A stretch of DNA of 64,000 bases from contig JBGTJE010000005.1 of assembly GCA_041745295.1 (NCBI GenBank), positions 25,801 to 89,800 of the forward strand, written 5' to 3'. This stretch comes from JANMEB01 sp041745295. GTDB lineage: Bacteria; Planctomycetota; Planctomycetia; Pirellulales; Pirellulaceae. Both the position numbers and the translations under genes were made by a program. Below are positions 1-10,700 of this stretch, piece after piece. The stretch's first letter is position 1, and every line of letters begins with the position of its first letter. The notes beneath the pieces are model-generated. The model did no database searches. It was not told the origin of the DNA and saw only the letters and a program-made list of their open reading frames with translations.

Positions 1-185
1 CCAGACAACATATTTAGGGGCGTTCACCAACTAATGCGGGCACATTGAAACAACGCCGTTGGGCGTTGAGAATACAAGCCAAATTGGACAAGGTTGCAGT
101 TGAGGCAAAGTTGGCGGAATAGGCTGCGCGATAAGGCTATTAACCGCAACGTTGCTTTCAAAAAGGTTTGTTTTTGCCAGTGTTC

Positions 186-821
186 ATGCCCGAGCTTTAC
201 CACATCACGCACGTCCAGAATCTACCTCGAATCCTTGCGTCAAAGGGCCTTTGGTGCGACGCGGAGCGACTACGGCAGAATTTTATCTCTACCGGGATCG
301 CGCATGAGACTCTAAAACAGCGGCGTTTAAGAACCCAAGTCCCGAAAGCAGCCGGGGGCAACCTTGCGGACTACGTGCCGTTTTACTTTTGCAATCGTTC
401 TCCGATGCTTTACTCGATTCACACTGGCTTTGTCCAGGGCTATGATGGAGGCCAGGAGAACGTCGTTTATCTCGTATCCCGTGTCGAAACATTCGCAAAT
501 CTAGATCGACGGTGGTGCTTTACCGATGGCCACGCCGTCGAAGCAATCACAAAGTTTTACGATAATTTGGACGACTTGGGACAGATCGATTGGAACGTGA
601 TTCGCGATTGGAGTTGGAAAAACACCGACGCTGACCCCGATCGGAAGCGGCGGAAGCAAGCGGAATTCTTGGTCCAAAAATCGGTTTCGTGGCCAATGAT
701 TAATGGAATTGGCGTAATCAGTCAACAAATGGCAAGTCAAGTGGAACGGATTCTCGATGAATCTCGAACCTCGCATCGACCGAAAATAGAGATAGAAACC
801 AAATGGTATTATCAGAGGTGA
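186..821 (+). CDS. darT: DarT-type DNA ADP-ribosyltransferase toxin (DUF4433)
   Basis: Toxin of a DarTG pair. The family transfers ADP-ribose from NAD+ to thymidine bases in single-stranded DNA, blocking replication; it acts in the cytoplasm. The N-terminus carries the family's YHITHV-NLP-IL opening and a GLWCD motif. Near the C-terminus is RKQAEFLV, whose Glu fits the catalytic residue. At about 210 residues it is full length. The frame stays open back to a TTG at 168, but the ATG at 186 matches how family members begin; neither has a clear Shine-Dalgarno site. It is followed after 5 bases by the DarG antitoxin gene, which confirms the call. Some DarTG systems defend against phage, which fits the island downstream. 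Confidence 0.9.
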   Translation: MPELYHITHVQNLPRILASKGLWCDAERLRQNFISTGIAHETLKQRRLRTQVPKAAGGNLADYVPFYFCNRSPMLYSIHTGFVQGYDGGQENVVYLVSRVETFANLDRRWCFTDGHAVEAITKFYDNLDDLGQIDWNVIRDWSWKNTDADPDRKRRKQAEFLVQKSVSWPMINGIGVISQQMASQVERILDESRTSHRPKIEIETKWYYQR

Positions 822-826
822 TACGG

Positions 827-1879
827 ATGATTCACCTAACCGAAGGCAACATTCTAGAGGCGGATGCGGAAGCCCTCGTCAACACGGTTAATACCGTGGG
901 CGTTATGGGCAAAGGGATCGCGTTGCAATTCAAAAAAGCCTTTCCAGAAATGTTCAAAGCCTATGAAGTGATTTGCGCGAAGGGCGAGCTTGAGCCTGGA
1001 ACACTCCACGTGTACGATCGCGGAGTTATGTTTAACCCTCGATTTATCATCAACTTTCCGACCAAACGCGATTGGCGTGCCAGGTCAAAATTAGAGGATA
1101 TTCAATCCGGCCTCGATGCGCTTGTTAGAGTGGTCGATGAATTGGGAATCAGGTCGATCGCACTTCCGCCCCTTGGCTGCGGACAGGGCGGTCTGAATTG
1201 GGCTGACGTGTTTCCGCTCATCGATGCAGCTATGGCGAGATTGCCCGGCGTTGACGTATTGGTTTTTCCGCCGCACGGAGCCCCGCATCCTGCTGAAATG
1301 GTTAATCGGACAATACGACCGGGAATGACGGCGCTACGAGCGGGAATGATTCGGATTTTGAGCGAATATTGCGTTCTTGGATACGAACTTACGTTAGTCG
1401 AAATTCAAAAACTATTCTATCTACTTCAAGAATCGGGCGAATCGCTGAAATTGCAATTCGTTAAGGGTGAATACGGTCCCTATGCCGACAATTTGCGCCA
1501 TTGGCTTCATCGCGTCGAAGGACATTTTCTCGAAGGATTTGGAGAAGGAAAAAATGACCCGAAAACTCCGATGCGAGTTTTGATGGAAGCTGCCACCGAG
1601 GCGCAGAAGGTGAGTTCCCAAAACGCCGATTCCGGTCACGAAGAGCGAGTTCGAAAAGTCTTCCGATTAATCGAAGGGTTCGAATCGCCTTATGGCATGG
1701 AACTTCTGGCGAGCGTTCATTGGGTTGCAAAACATCCTGAAGAGCAAGTCACTGATTTGCCGTCAGCAATCCAAGCTGTGCATCGATGGAACAGCCGAAA
1801 GAAACAGTCGCTGCAGAAAGAGCACATCCAAGTGGCATGGGATCGCTTAACCGCACAAGGATGGCTGGATCCGGTGTAG
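827..1879 (+). CDS. darG: DarG macrodomain antitoxin (DNA ADP-ribosyl glycohydrolase)
   Basis: Antitoxin of DarT. The N-terminal 150 or so residues are a macrodomain (NTVN then GVMGKGIALQF, and PPLGCGQGGL in the second loop), which removes ADP-ribose from DNA. The C-terminal 190 residues match the region that binds and neutralises DarT in this family. The ATG at 827 is preceded by GAGGTGA at good spacing and begins the usual MIHLTEGNI; the frame stays open to an ATG at 803, inside darT, which is less likely. The two genes are almost certainly co-transcribed and translationally close. Confidence 0.92.
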   Translation: MIHLTEGNILEADAEALVNTVNTVGVMGKGIALQFKKAFPEMFKAYEVICAKGELEPGTLHVYDRGVMFNPRFIINFPTKRDWRARSKLEDIQSGLDALVRVVDELGIRSIALPPLGCGQGGLNWADVFPLIDAAMARLPGVDVLVFPPHGAPHPAEMVNRTIRPGMTALRAGMIRILSEYCVLGYELTLVEIQKLFYLLQESGESLKLQFVKGEYGPYADNLRHWLHRVEGHFLEGFGEGKNDPKTPMRVLMEAATEAQKVSSQNADSGHEERVRKVFRLIEGFESPYGMELLASVHWVAKHPEEQVTDLPSAIQAVHRWNSRKKQSLQKEHIQVAWDRLTAQGWLDPV

Positions 1880-2522
1880 GTTTTCCAGGATCTCGCAGCT
1901 CGTGGGATAGCGGCGTATTGCTACTTACGCTGAATTGCCGCCCATCCACATTCGTGCGATGCTCGCAGGCTGCTACCGGAGCATTGTAATTTTGTCGCTC
2001 GGATGGAACGTTCGCTGTTCTAAATGTTCGCGCAGGTTGTCGAACCGTCCAGCAACCGAGTAGACTCTAGATTTTGTGCAATCGCAACGCCAACGTCAAA
2101 GCTCGTTGTGATTAGCTCGCCCGATTTCGATTGCTGAAGGTCATTCGATGAGCGGAGTCCAACAGTCAATTCATGAAGTTGATTTCTGTGGGCAAATTGC
2201 ATCCGCAGCAAACGTTCTATTCGCACAGGACCCGTCGGCATTCCCATTTGGCGAAGCCCGTACAGAGGGATTTGGCACAGGCGCGGCACGATGAAAACAA
2301 GCAACGAGGCGTGCGGTCCGCATTTGTGGCGGTGCAAGTTCGAAGCGACCCTATGTCGGCGTCTTGCCGGAAAGGAAGCGATTAAACCTCGGTAACAACG
2401 CATTCGAGCAATACAGGCTTGTCCCATTTGTTGCTCGTCAGCGGTGAACAGTCATGCAATTTTGCTTATACCATTCCCTCATGGTCGTGACGCTTACGAA
2501 CTTTGGTGGCATCTTTCTCTAG
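1880..2522 (+). other. Non-coding or decayed stretch
   Basis: About 640 bases between darG and the GIY-YIG remnant. Short open frames exist on both strands (for example 2173-2385 plus and 2020-2427 minus), but none shows a recognisable motif or ribosome binding site. The right part is where the missing N-terminus of the next gene should lie, so it may be decayed coding sequence. No tRNA, terminator or clear repeat was seen. Confidence 0.4.
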
Positions 2523-3137
2523 CTGTTCGAGTCGTCCGGAGACTTTCTCAAGTCTCTCACTCAACTCCTCGATGGCCCCGACAAGCATCCAAACAACATC
2601 CAGGCCGATTGGCCCGTTTTCAGACGAGATATCCATCGTCACGGACTCGACGATGTAGTTGCGTTGGAAGTCGAGGCTGCGCTAATCGACGCTTACCCTG
2701 GATTGACCAATGCAGTAACGGGGTCTGGAAGCAACGAATTCGGTGCGATGCATGCTCAGGAAATCGTCAATAAGTATCAAGCCGAGCCTGCGGATTTCCA
2801 ACACCGCGCGATCTTGATAAACGTCAATCGAAGTGCATTCGAAACTTCGCTTTACGAAGCCACCCGATATGCGTGGAAAATAGACCCAAAGAAGGCATCA
2901 CGTGCCGAGATCATCTGTGCGGTCCGACAAGGACTAATTGTCGGCGTCTTTACCGCCAAGAACTGGCTGCCAGCGACCTCGACGAACTTTTCAGGCCGCG
3001 AACCTGTCCCTGGACGCTGGGGTTTCGTGGGCACTGACGCCCCAGAATCTATTCGCAAACTCTACGTTCACAAACGATTGCCCGATGAATTTAGAAAACA
3101 AGGCGCCGCGAACCCGATAAAGTACACTTACCGATAG
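2523..3137 (+). pseudogene. LEM-3-like GIY-YIG nuclease family protein, N-terminus missing
   Basis: The open frame begins right after a stop at 2520-2522. It encodes the middle and C-terminal parts of the LEM-3-like GIY-YIG family: IHRHGLD, then VEAALIDAYPGLTN, then LYEATRYAW, GRWGFVG and GAANPI-Y near the end. The GIY-YIG signature that should precede IHRHGLD by about 60 residues was not found in any plus frame upstream. The only start-like codon in the conserved part is a TTG at 2664, which would cut into the nuclease domain. I read it as a 5'-truncated, probably inactive gene. A functional short protein remains possible because the rest of the frame is clean. Confidence 0.6.
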
Positions 3138-3222
3138 ATCGCTGCGAAGATTTCTTGGAAAATATGCGATCATCAGTGTGAATTCGGATTCGTAATGTTT
3201 TTGGGGAGCAATAGATCACAAC

Positions 3223-4140
3223 ATGGCGAATCTATTTTGGAAAACACCGGACGGAACAAAGCAATTGTTGAATACTCCATTCAAGACGGAGGATGAATTT
3301 GAAAAGACGGTGTTTGAGGCGGCGGGCCTGCTCGACGATGTTTTTCCGATTAAAAGGCAAATCCGGGGAGGCTCAAAAACAGGAGTTCCGGACATCGTCG
3401 GGGTCGATCGCGATGGTAATGTCTGCATCGTCGAAATGAAAAACGTGGCGGTCGACGCGGACATCATTCCTCAAGTCCTTCAATATGCGATTTGGGCGGA
3501 AACCAATCCAGATTCGATAAAGTCCCTCTGGCTCGAGTGCAAGAATCGACCCGAAGACTTATCTATCTCTTGGGACGACTGGGAAGTTCGAATCATCGTT
3601 ATCGCGCCGAACATCCTGCGATCCACGCTGGTGCTCGGAGACAAAATCAACTACCCGATCGACTTAATCGAAGTGACCCGATGGATTGATGGTAAAAATG
3701 AACTGTTATTGGTTAATCGACTGATTCGGGAGCAGCCGAGACCGAAAACTAAACCCGTAAGCGGTCACGAAGCATACGACGCGGATTTTTATCGCGAGCA
3801 TTTCAACCCCAATAGTGTGGACTTGTTTATGAAGCTCGCTGACGACGTGAACGAACTAGTGCAAAAAAACGGTTGGAGTCTGGAGAGGAAGTTCAATAAG
3901 CATTACTGCGGTTTCAAGGCAGGTTTTTTCAATGCATTCGGCCTAAAATGGATCACGACAAAGACGATCTGTTTCTTTTTCAAGCTCTCCGAAGCGGAAG
4001 CCAAAAAGTCCGGAGTCAAAATCACGAAATATGAAAGCCAGTGGAAGGAAGCCTATGTCAATGTTGAGCCGGACAAGACGAAAATCGACAACCTGCTCCC
4101 GCTATTCCGAGCAGCATACGAGAAAGTAACGAGTCGATAG
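3223..4140 (+). CDS. PD-(D/E)XK nuclease-like protein with C-terminal DUF5655-like region
   Basis: A 305-residue protein. Around residues 52-72 it shows the PD-(D/E)XK layout: TGVPDIVGVD, then a strand ending VEMKN (Asp, then Glu-x-Lys). This arrangement occurs in many DNA-cleaving enzymes and in NucS- or McrBC-like nucleases. The C-terminal 110 residues resemble the DUF5655-type domain often attached to such nucleases. It stands alone after the GIY-YIG remnant and is convergent with the large minus-strand defence operon (33 bases between stops). It could act in the DarTG neighbourhood or alone; its substrate cannot be read from the sequence. Confidence 0.7.
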   Translation: MANLFWKTPDGTKQLLNTPFKTEDEFEKTVFEAAGLLDDVFPIKRQIRGGSKTGVPDIVGVDRDGNVCIVEMKNVAVDADIIPQVLQYAIWAETNPDSIKSLWLECKNRPEDLSISWDDWEVRIIVIAPNILRSTLVLGDKINYPIDLIEVTRWIDGKNELLLVNRLIREQPRPKTKPVSGHEAYDADFYREHFNPNSVDLFMKLADDVNELVQKNGWSLERKFNKHYCGFKAGFFNAFGLKWITTKTICFFFKLSEAEAKKSGVKITKYESQWKEAYVNVEPDKTKIDNLLPLFRAAYEKVTSR

Positions 4141-4173
4141 GCCGCTGTTAGCAACCGTGATGCGTCGGTTGAT

Positions 4174-7100
4174 TCAAATTACATGGAAGTCGAAGGCAAG
4201 TTTTTCTAGAATTCGAAGTGCCTCGCCGTTATCAGTGTCAAACTCGATTACCTTTTTGGCGACAGTTTGAGCTTGTTCGGCACAATATCGCGCAATCTCC
4301 ATTTCGCCGTTGCCTGTTGATTCAGTCGCCATTTCGACCAAAGTATTCGCCCACTTCAGAAGGACAAATACGTTTCGAGGATCTTCGCGATGCCCTAAAG
4401 CAAATTCTCGACTTGCATTCTCGGGCTGATCAAGCTGTAAATAGAAAAGTCCTCTAAATAGGTAGCCTTGACAACGTTCAAAGCGATCCCTTGCCCTCAA
4501 GGGATCCAACTCTCGTAGCGCCTTTTCCGCAACATCGCGCGCGCCACTAGCCGCACGAAAATAAGCTGCCACCTTGGCGACCTCTGGGGTTCTTGCATCG
4601 TGGGAGAGAATCAGCCCAAGCAATCGCTCAGCCGCTGGCAGATTATCCAGCAGAATATACGCAAGTGCCAACTGCGTGCGGATAGCTACCAAAACGTCTC
4701 GCCTTGTACGATATCGTTCTGATTCCGCCTCTTCACCGCGAAAAAGCACTTCGACCGCCTCATCCAGACGATTGCCCCTTATGAGCGTCCGCCCAAGATA
4801 AAAATAAGGCCAACCATCGCCGTGATGCGGTCGAGCCTCTGAAAGAGAAACTCCCCGCTGGAATGCTCCAATGGCCTCGTCGAGATCGCTTCTTCTCAGA
4901 TGAATTCTGCCCTCCAGTGTAGCCGCATAGGTTGTATCGTGTCCAAGTTTTCTGGCGACATTCAAAGCATCAACGGCAACTTCGTCTCTGTGGACATGTA
5001 GGGCCAGTCGGCCCACTTCCGTAAGCGCCCACCCTCGATGCGGATCAAGTGAGATTGCCTCCTTTGCTAAAACGAGCGCCTCCTCGACCATTCCAAGACG
5101 AGCGTATACCACTGCACCAAGCTCGCACGTCTCTCCAGTCCGATGAGAGCGTAGCAACTCATCGATCGAGGGACGAGCTTGCTCAAAGCGCTTTTGGCGA
5201 ATCAAGTCAATTGCTGCGCCTAGCAAACCGTCAATCAAATCGCCAATGTTTGGCGCCAGTTGTGGATTTCCGGCGAGCTGCGCGTGATAGCGTGATTCCA
5301 CGGCCCATCGAAGGTGCACTGCATCCTGACCTCCGCCTGAGAGTTGCGCGAAATTTTCGGCCATCACAAAATGAAAGCGCAGGATCGTTTCGGGCGCGAG
5401 ATTGGCGAAATCCGCGAATCCCGCCACTAAAGGAGCTAGCGCAACGTGCTCTTGTGCATGACGTTCAACAACCGACTTGCGGATAAGCGTATTAACGGAG
5501 GGGAGACAATTGTGAAACAACACTGAATTGAGAACAGTTGCTGGAATTGGAATACGAGACTGACTTAGCAAGCTAAGGATTGCTTGCTCCTCTTCCGAAA
5601 AAGACAGCTGGCTCAGTATTTGACGGACTATTTTGGAATGAACCCCAGTGCGTAATTTGAGCTCAGTTGCCACCTCTTCAATTCCAAGTTCGTCGATGTA
5701 CTCAGTCGCGAGTATGATAGCGCCCGGATGCCCACCCAAATCCGATGCGACCTGGGATCTAACTGGTTCCGCGTAATGTCCGGGATCGAGTCCAGCGCGA
5801 CGTAACTGCTGGTCTAAGAATAGTCTCCCTGGTTCAGGTCCCAAACCCTTTATCCAAACTCGACGAGTTCGTGCCGGGTCGATATCAAGATCAATCCTTC
5901 GATTAGCCTCTATAATCAGTTTAGCGCTACGTTGGTAGGTTGCTGCAGTAATTGCTTTCAATAAAGTCGGAGTTTGCTGGTCGCGCCAATAATCGTGTTC
6001 GAAAAGATAATGCGCATTCTCAATTACAAGAATCGAGCCAAATGGCAAAAAGTCGCCAATAGCGATATTCGCCAAACTTGCCATTGAAACGATCGCGTCT
6101 CCTGACGATCTCGGAAGTCGCAAACTTCTTGCCAAATACTCAGCGATGAAATCTGGTGATGAATCTGGTGTTAGAGTAATCGTAATTGCTCGTGATCGAC
6201 CTGCTTGAGCAATTGCAGCGTCGAGAATTGTCGTTTTTCCTACTCCCTCGAGTCCTGTAACTACCAGGACGGATTCATGTCGAGATTCCAAAAAAACTCG
6301 AATGGTCTTAATTTCATCTTCACGGTTAATTAGGCCCTGCTTTGCTCCTACAGATACGTTTTCCGCCAAACCACCTGTGACTTCAGACGACGCTACCTTA
6401 TCACGGCAATGTTTAAGAAAGCGAGCCAATCTGGCGAGCGCCGTGTCATCCGGGACCGTCGCGTTTGCAAGTAATGCGCCGAGTGCTTCTATGCACGAAC
6501 GAGAAAAATCGCATTCTAGTGCGGTCAACGTTGGTAACCCATCCACGACACACACTGCTGCAAGTGTATCCCACGACAACTCGTCGGCAGTAGCTTGTGC
6601 TGCCAGTCTGCGTAGCTGTTGTATTTTGTCCGTTTGAATTTCAGAAGGCAGTGATTGAGTTAAACACTGATCGAGAAGCTCAACCTGTACTCGATGGTCG
6701 GAGTGCAATCGTATTGACTGAAGTGTTCGCGCTACAGAATAAATAGGCGAATACCCACCATTTGGGGCGACATCGCTAATGGAAATTAGTCTCGCGGACG
6801 GTCGTGGATCGGCGACACCAACCTGCGGAGCCAGCGAATCCATGTCAAGTTCAATGTTAAGTATGGCATCTCCACAGCTCAGCCGACCATTTCTTGGTGC
6901 GCTCCACCACCATGTGTCCATTCGTTGGTCCTGTTGAACTGCTACGCATGATCCGCCGAATTTCCCGTCATTGCAAAAAACCACGGGAATGCGATTGAAT
7001 GTTTGCTGTTGAATTAGCGATAGAAATGGATCGATCGAATGATTGTGGGCAACAATTACTACAAGTTCGTATTGTCCCTTGGGCACAAAAATATGAAGTG

Positions 7101-7716
7101 CGTCGGCACAGACAAGTGGAAGAATTCCATAGGTGTGGCCTTCAATTTCGACCTCGATGGATTCGATTGGTGTAGTGGAGCTATTACCGGAACTTAAGCC
7201 GGTTTCCTCAAAGACTGAGGAATTCTGTTTCAGCCGAAATTCGCAGCGAGTCGGCAATATTACCGGCAAGATGGCCGTCCCTGCATTCCGTTTTTCCCAG
7301 GTCCTTAGAACGGAACTCTTGACGCCAAGTGACTTATAAATGGATTCGTCGGACGAAGTGATTCGAAACGAATGGGTGCCCGCAAAAATGCATGTATTGT
7401 GTGCTTTCGCGAATTCTTGAAGTTCAAAAAGAAAATCCAAAGGGACGGATCCTTCAGGGAACACCATGATGTGTGGAGTGAAAGCTGGGTTGGATAGCGT
7501 CTCCAAAATTGCCCTGAGTCGCTTCGTCTGCCAGGCGAGATAATGCTCGTAGAACGTGGATTGAAGCTGCGAAACATCCAGAGCGTGCCTTGCAAGACTG
7601 GCAAGCGACACCTTGTCGAAAGGCAGAAACGGTTCAGCCGCGAAATTGCGGTCACCGACCGTCACAAATGGATGACACTCGATCTGACAGACGGCAATGC
7701 GGAGCTTTTTTGACAT
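4174..7716 (-). CDS. Nitrilase-STAND NTPase-TPR protein (predicted defence sensor/effector)
   Basis: 1180 residues with three parts. Residues 1-270 look like a carbon-nitrogen hydrolase (nitrilase): opening IAVCQIE, Glu88 in FPEGS, a Lys candidate near 163, and Cys203 in LVCADA as the nucleophile. Residues 460-800 are a STAND-type NTPase: GLEGVGKTT at 488-496 and SILVIENAHY as Walker B. The C-terminal 350 residues are helical repeats of TPR type (DPHRGWALTEVG, ARPHHGDGWPYFYLGRTL). In STAND proteins the C-terminal repeats sense a trigger and the N-terminal domain is the effector, so a nitrilase would here be the effector, perhaps consuming a metabolite. It is last in the operon, 26 bases after the DUF499 gene. 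The function is inferred; the architecture is clear. Confidence 0.75.
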   Translation of the reverse strand: MSKKLRIAVCQIECHPFVTVGDRNFAAEPFLPFDKVSLASLARHALDVSQLQSTFYEHYLAWQTKRLRAILETLSNPAFTPHIMVFPEGSVPLDFLFELQEFAKAHNTCIFAGTHSFRITSSDESIYKSLGVKSSVLRTWEKRNAGTAILPVILPTRCEFRLKQNSSVFEETGLSSGNSSTTPIESIEVEIEGHTYGILPLVCADALHIFVPKGQYELVVIVAHNHSIDPFLSLIQQQTFNRIPVVFCNDGKFGGSCVAVQQDQRMDTWWWSAPRNGRLSCGDAILNIELDMDSLAPQVGVADPRPSARLISISDVAPNGGYSPIYSVARTLQSIRLHSDHRVQVELLDQCLTQSLPSEIQTDKIQQLRRLAAQATADELSWDTLAAVCVVDGLPTLTALECDFSRSCIEALGALLANATVPDDTALARLARFLKHCRDKVASSEVTGGLAENVSVGAKQGLINREDEIKTIRVFLESRHESVLVVTGLEGVGKTTILDAAIAQAGRSRAITITLTPDSSPDFIAEYLARSLRLPRSSGDAIVSMASLANIAIGDFLPFGSILVIENAHYLFEHDYWRDQQTPTLLKAITAATYQRSAKLIIEANRRIDLDIDPARTRRVWIKGLGPEPGRLFLDQQLRRAGLDPGHYAEPVRSQVASDLGGHPGAIILATEYIDELGIEEVATELKLRTGVHSKIVRQILSQLSFSEEEQAILSLLSQSRIPIPATVLNSVLFHNCLPSVNTLIRKSVVERHAQEHVALAPLVAGFADFANLAPETILRFHFVMAENFAQLSGGGQDAVHLRWAVESRYHAQLAGNPQLAPNIGDLIDGLLGAAIDLIRQKRFEQARPSIDELLRSHRTGETCELGAVVYARLGMVEEALVLAKEAISLDPHRGWALTEVGRLALHVHRDEVAVDALNVARKLGHDTTYAATLEGRIHLRRSDLDEAIGAFQRGVSLSEARPHHGDGWPYFYLGRTLIRGNRLDEAVEVLFRGEEAESERYRTRRDVLVAIRTQLALAYILLDNLPAAERLLGLILSHDARTPEVAKVAAYFRAASGARDVAEKALRELDPLRARDRFERCQGYLFRGLFYLQLDQPENASREFALGHREDPRNVFVLLKWANTLVEMATESTGNGEMEIARYCAEQAQTVAKKVIEFDTDNGEALRILEKLAFDFHVI

Positions 7717-7742
7717 TGTTGCTATGTGGAGGATGACTTGAA

Positions 7743-10700
7743 TTACGCTTCTTCGAAGCCGTAGTTGCCGAAGCCAAGGGTGCGGCAGTTTTCGGTGACG
7801 TCGCGGACGAGTTTTTCGGAAGCGCCTTCTGGAAGTTCGGCATGGATCTCTAGCGTGATTTCGACATTAGCGCCGTTGATTTTCGTCAAATGTTGCACGA
7901 CTTCGTCCGCGATCTGGCTGGCGTCGCGCACGAGCCGTAAAGGGTCAACCGCAACCGAGCCTTGAAACCGGCGAAGGACTGTGGGGAGCGCTCCGGGAGT
8001 TTCACCATTTGCTAATGAGCCGGTCCCCCCTGCGCCTGCCGATTCCGCGCCCATTCCGATGCTCGATCCGGTGCCGATTGCGCCAGCACCTACCGAGGAG
8101 GTGGGGGCAGTTGCCGCCTCGGCATCGAGTTGAGCAGCGGCGATTTCCGGTTTAACCAGCAAACTCTGAGCATCAACGAGCACTCGAGTTGCCACTCCGG
8201 CTCGAAGGCCGTTGTATCGGCCGCGGGCTTCGTCCCAGGCTTCAGCATATGCAAACGTTTCTGATCTCCAAGTTAGTCGTTCCACCCCCTCTCGAATGGC
8301 CGCCAACAAAACATCTGCATCTCGTATCCGCGGAAGGTAGAGATATCGGGCCGCGTCTTCGGTCAATTGCTTGATGCTCACATGATTGCCGCGCCAAAGC
8401 GGGATTCGGTCCAATTCATGTCGGAGTCGTGCCCCGCCAAGCTGCACAATTAGTAGTTCGCCGTTTTTCAGTTTCTTTGCCGCCCGTGATGCGAGCGAGT
8501 CTTGTCCTTTAAGCGAAAACTCGACCCATTCAACGTTGCCTTTGGGGTCCGGTTGCGTGGGAACTAATAGCCATTGAAACGCCTCTGGAATTCTCACGGA
8601 AACAGTTTCATCGGCCGAGACCGCACGTGAGTCCGCTTGTCGTTTTTGGAAATTGTCTAGATTCAGCGCGGGGTTTTCGCCGGCCCCATCGCGGACGATT
8701 GAACTCCAAGCAAGATGCTGTCGGATCGCATGGCGCAGCTCAAGAAGGCGGTTAATGTCGGCCGCCAAGAACACGAGCATATTCTTGTAATTTCGCGGGC
8801 TGTTCCCTCGCGACTCCAGAATCGCGGCTGCTTGTGAACGAGCGGGGCTGCCAGGATCCTTGCCACCGTGTGGAAATTCCGGAGCGAGTATTACTAGCCT
8901 AACTTCAGGATCGTCTGGAATATCGCTGCTGGGCACACAAGGATGAACCTTCGAAAAATCTGCCCTGGAGTTCGCTTCCTTTCGAAGTCGACGAATTAAC
9001 TCATCGTCCGCGTCGTTTTCACTGAATTGGTTGGCCCGATCCTCGGCCAATCGAGTAACGGTTGGAACCGTTGAATACCAAAATCGCCGGCCATCTATGT
9101 AGAGATAGGTTGCGGCCTCGGTTAGTCTTCGAAGGGCATCTCCAAAGGTGGCTACGGTTTCGCCAGGCTGGACGCAACCGAGTTTCACGCGCCGGTCATC
9201 AATTCCTTTATTGGCCGCACGCTGCATGGGTGCCGAGCCCATATATATTGTGCGCGCGACGCGCCGGCAGGCCGAGTAGCGGCCCAGGTTCGGATTCTCG
9301 CGATCGAGTGCCAGCGGTAGCGAGTGCGATCCATCGACGTCCTTTTCAATGACCGGCACCCAATGGTCGTCCATGTAGCGAGTCAATTCAAACTGAACCA
9401 ATTGGTCGTCCACTGGAACGTTTGCCGGCAAAATCAGTAGATTCCCATCCTGTCGTTCCCAAAGCGAGTGTATGACAGCGGCCATCAACCGAAGGACACC
9501 GCGCGTCCGTTGAAATTTATCCAGCGTCGACCAGTCGTTGTAAAGTCGATCAAAAAGTTCCGGGTGAATCGGATAAGCCATCTTCAAGCGGCGTTCATAA
9601 TCTGCCTCGCGACACTCGCTCGGAAACTCCGAGTGCTGCTGGCCGTACATTTCCGCAAATGCTCGTGCGACCGCGTCGCGGTGTTTTGCTTGTTCATTCG
9701 ACAGCGGCTGGAAGAGCCGCCGGCGAACAATCTCAAATCCTTCGTCCGGGCTCGCTGGGCGCCAAGAAGATTCGACCCGGCCAATAGCGTTCTTGATTCG
9801 TTCAAGCGCTTTGCGTCCCCACTCGCCGCCGATTTCGTTGTCGCTCGATGGGACGCTTACAACAAGCAAGGTTTTTTTCGCAGCCTTCGCCGATTCACTA
9901 ATTGCTTGCGCAAAAGTGAATTGAGTATCAAATGTGCCCGCCGGAAGATTACTTCCTTCGTGCAATTGCCGCGCGTAGGCAACCCATTCGTCGATCAGAA
10001 TCAAACAAGGCGAATACTTATTGAATAGTTCCTTGAGGGCATCACCCGGGTTGGTAGCGGTCTCGTCGGCCTCCTTGATTAACTTGTATCCTTCTTTTCC
10101 GCCGAGTTGCCAAGCAAGTTCGCCCCAAAGAGTTCGAACAATGGTTCCGTCCGGTTTCTTGTGTGGTTGTCCGGGGGAAATCTTTGTGCCGACAATAACT
10201 GCGCGGTGAACACTCTTGGCGACCGCAGCCCCTGTTTCTTTTATTAGTTCTTCAATGCCCGAGAGTTCAGCTGCGGGTGCCCCAGAAAACAGATGCCATA
10301 ACGCCAACATGGAGTGCGTTTTGCCACCGCCGAAATTCGTCTGAAGTTCGACGACCGGATCGCCGCCGTTTTCGGACATTCGAACAAGCGCACGGGCAAG
10401 AAGCCGTTTGAGTCCCTCAGTAATGAATGTGCGGCGAAAGAATTCCTTCGGGTTCTTGTATTCGTCTGATCCCTCGCGCTGATACACCTGCCAGAGGTCG
10501 GCCGCAAATTCGGCCTGTTGGTAGCGGCCGCTGGAAACATCTGGATGTGGAGTGGCAACTTCGCGCCATGGTTTTAGTCCACCCTGTGGCTTTCCGTCGG
10601 TAGGGGCAAACGAAGCCTTTCGCATTTCTTGGCGACGCTGTTCGTCGAACTGAATGCGCAACAGGTCCATTCGCATTTGTTCGACTTCGACGGCTTCCGA

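Noticed and set aside
2173..2385. 70-residue plus-strand open frame after darG
   Set aside because: No motif and no Shine-Dalgarno site; frames on both strands overlap here, as expected for non-coding sequence.
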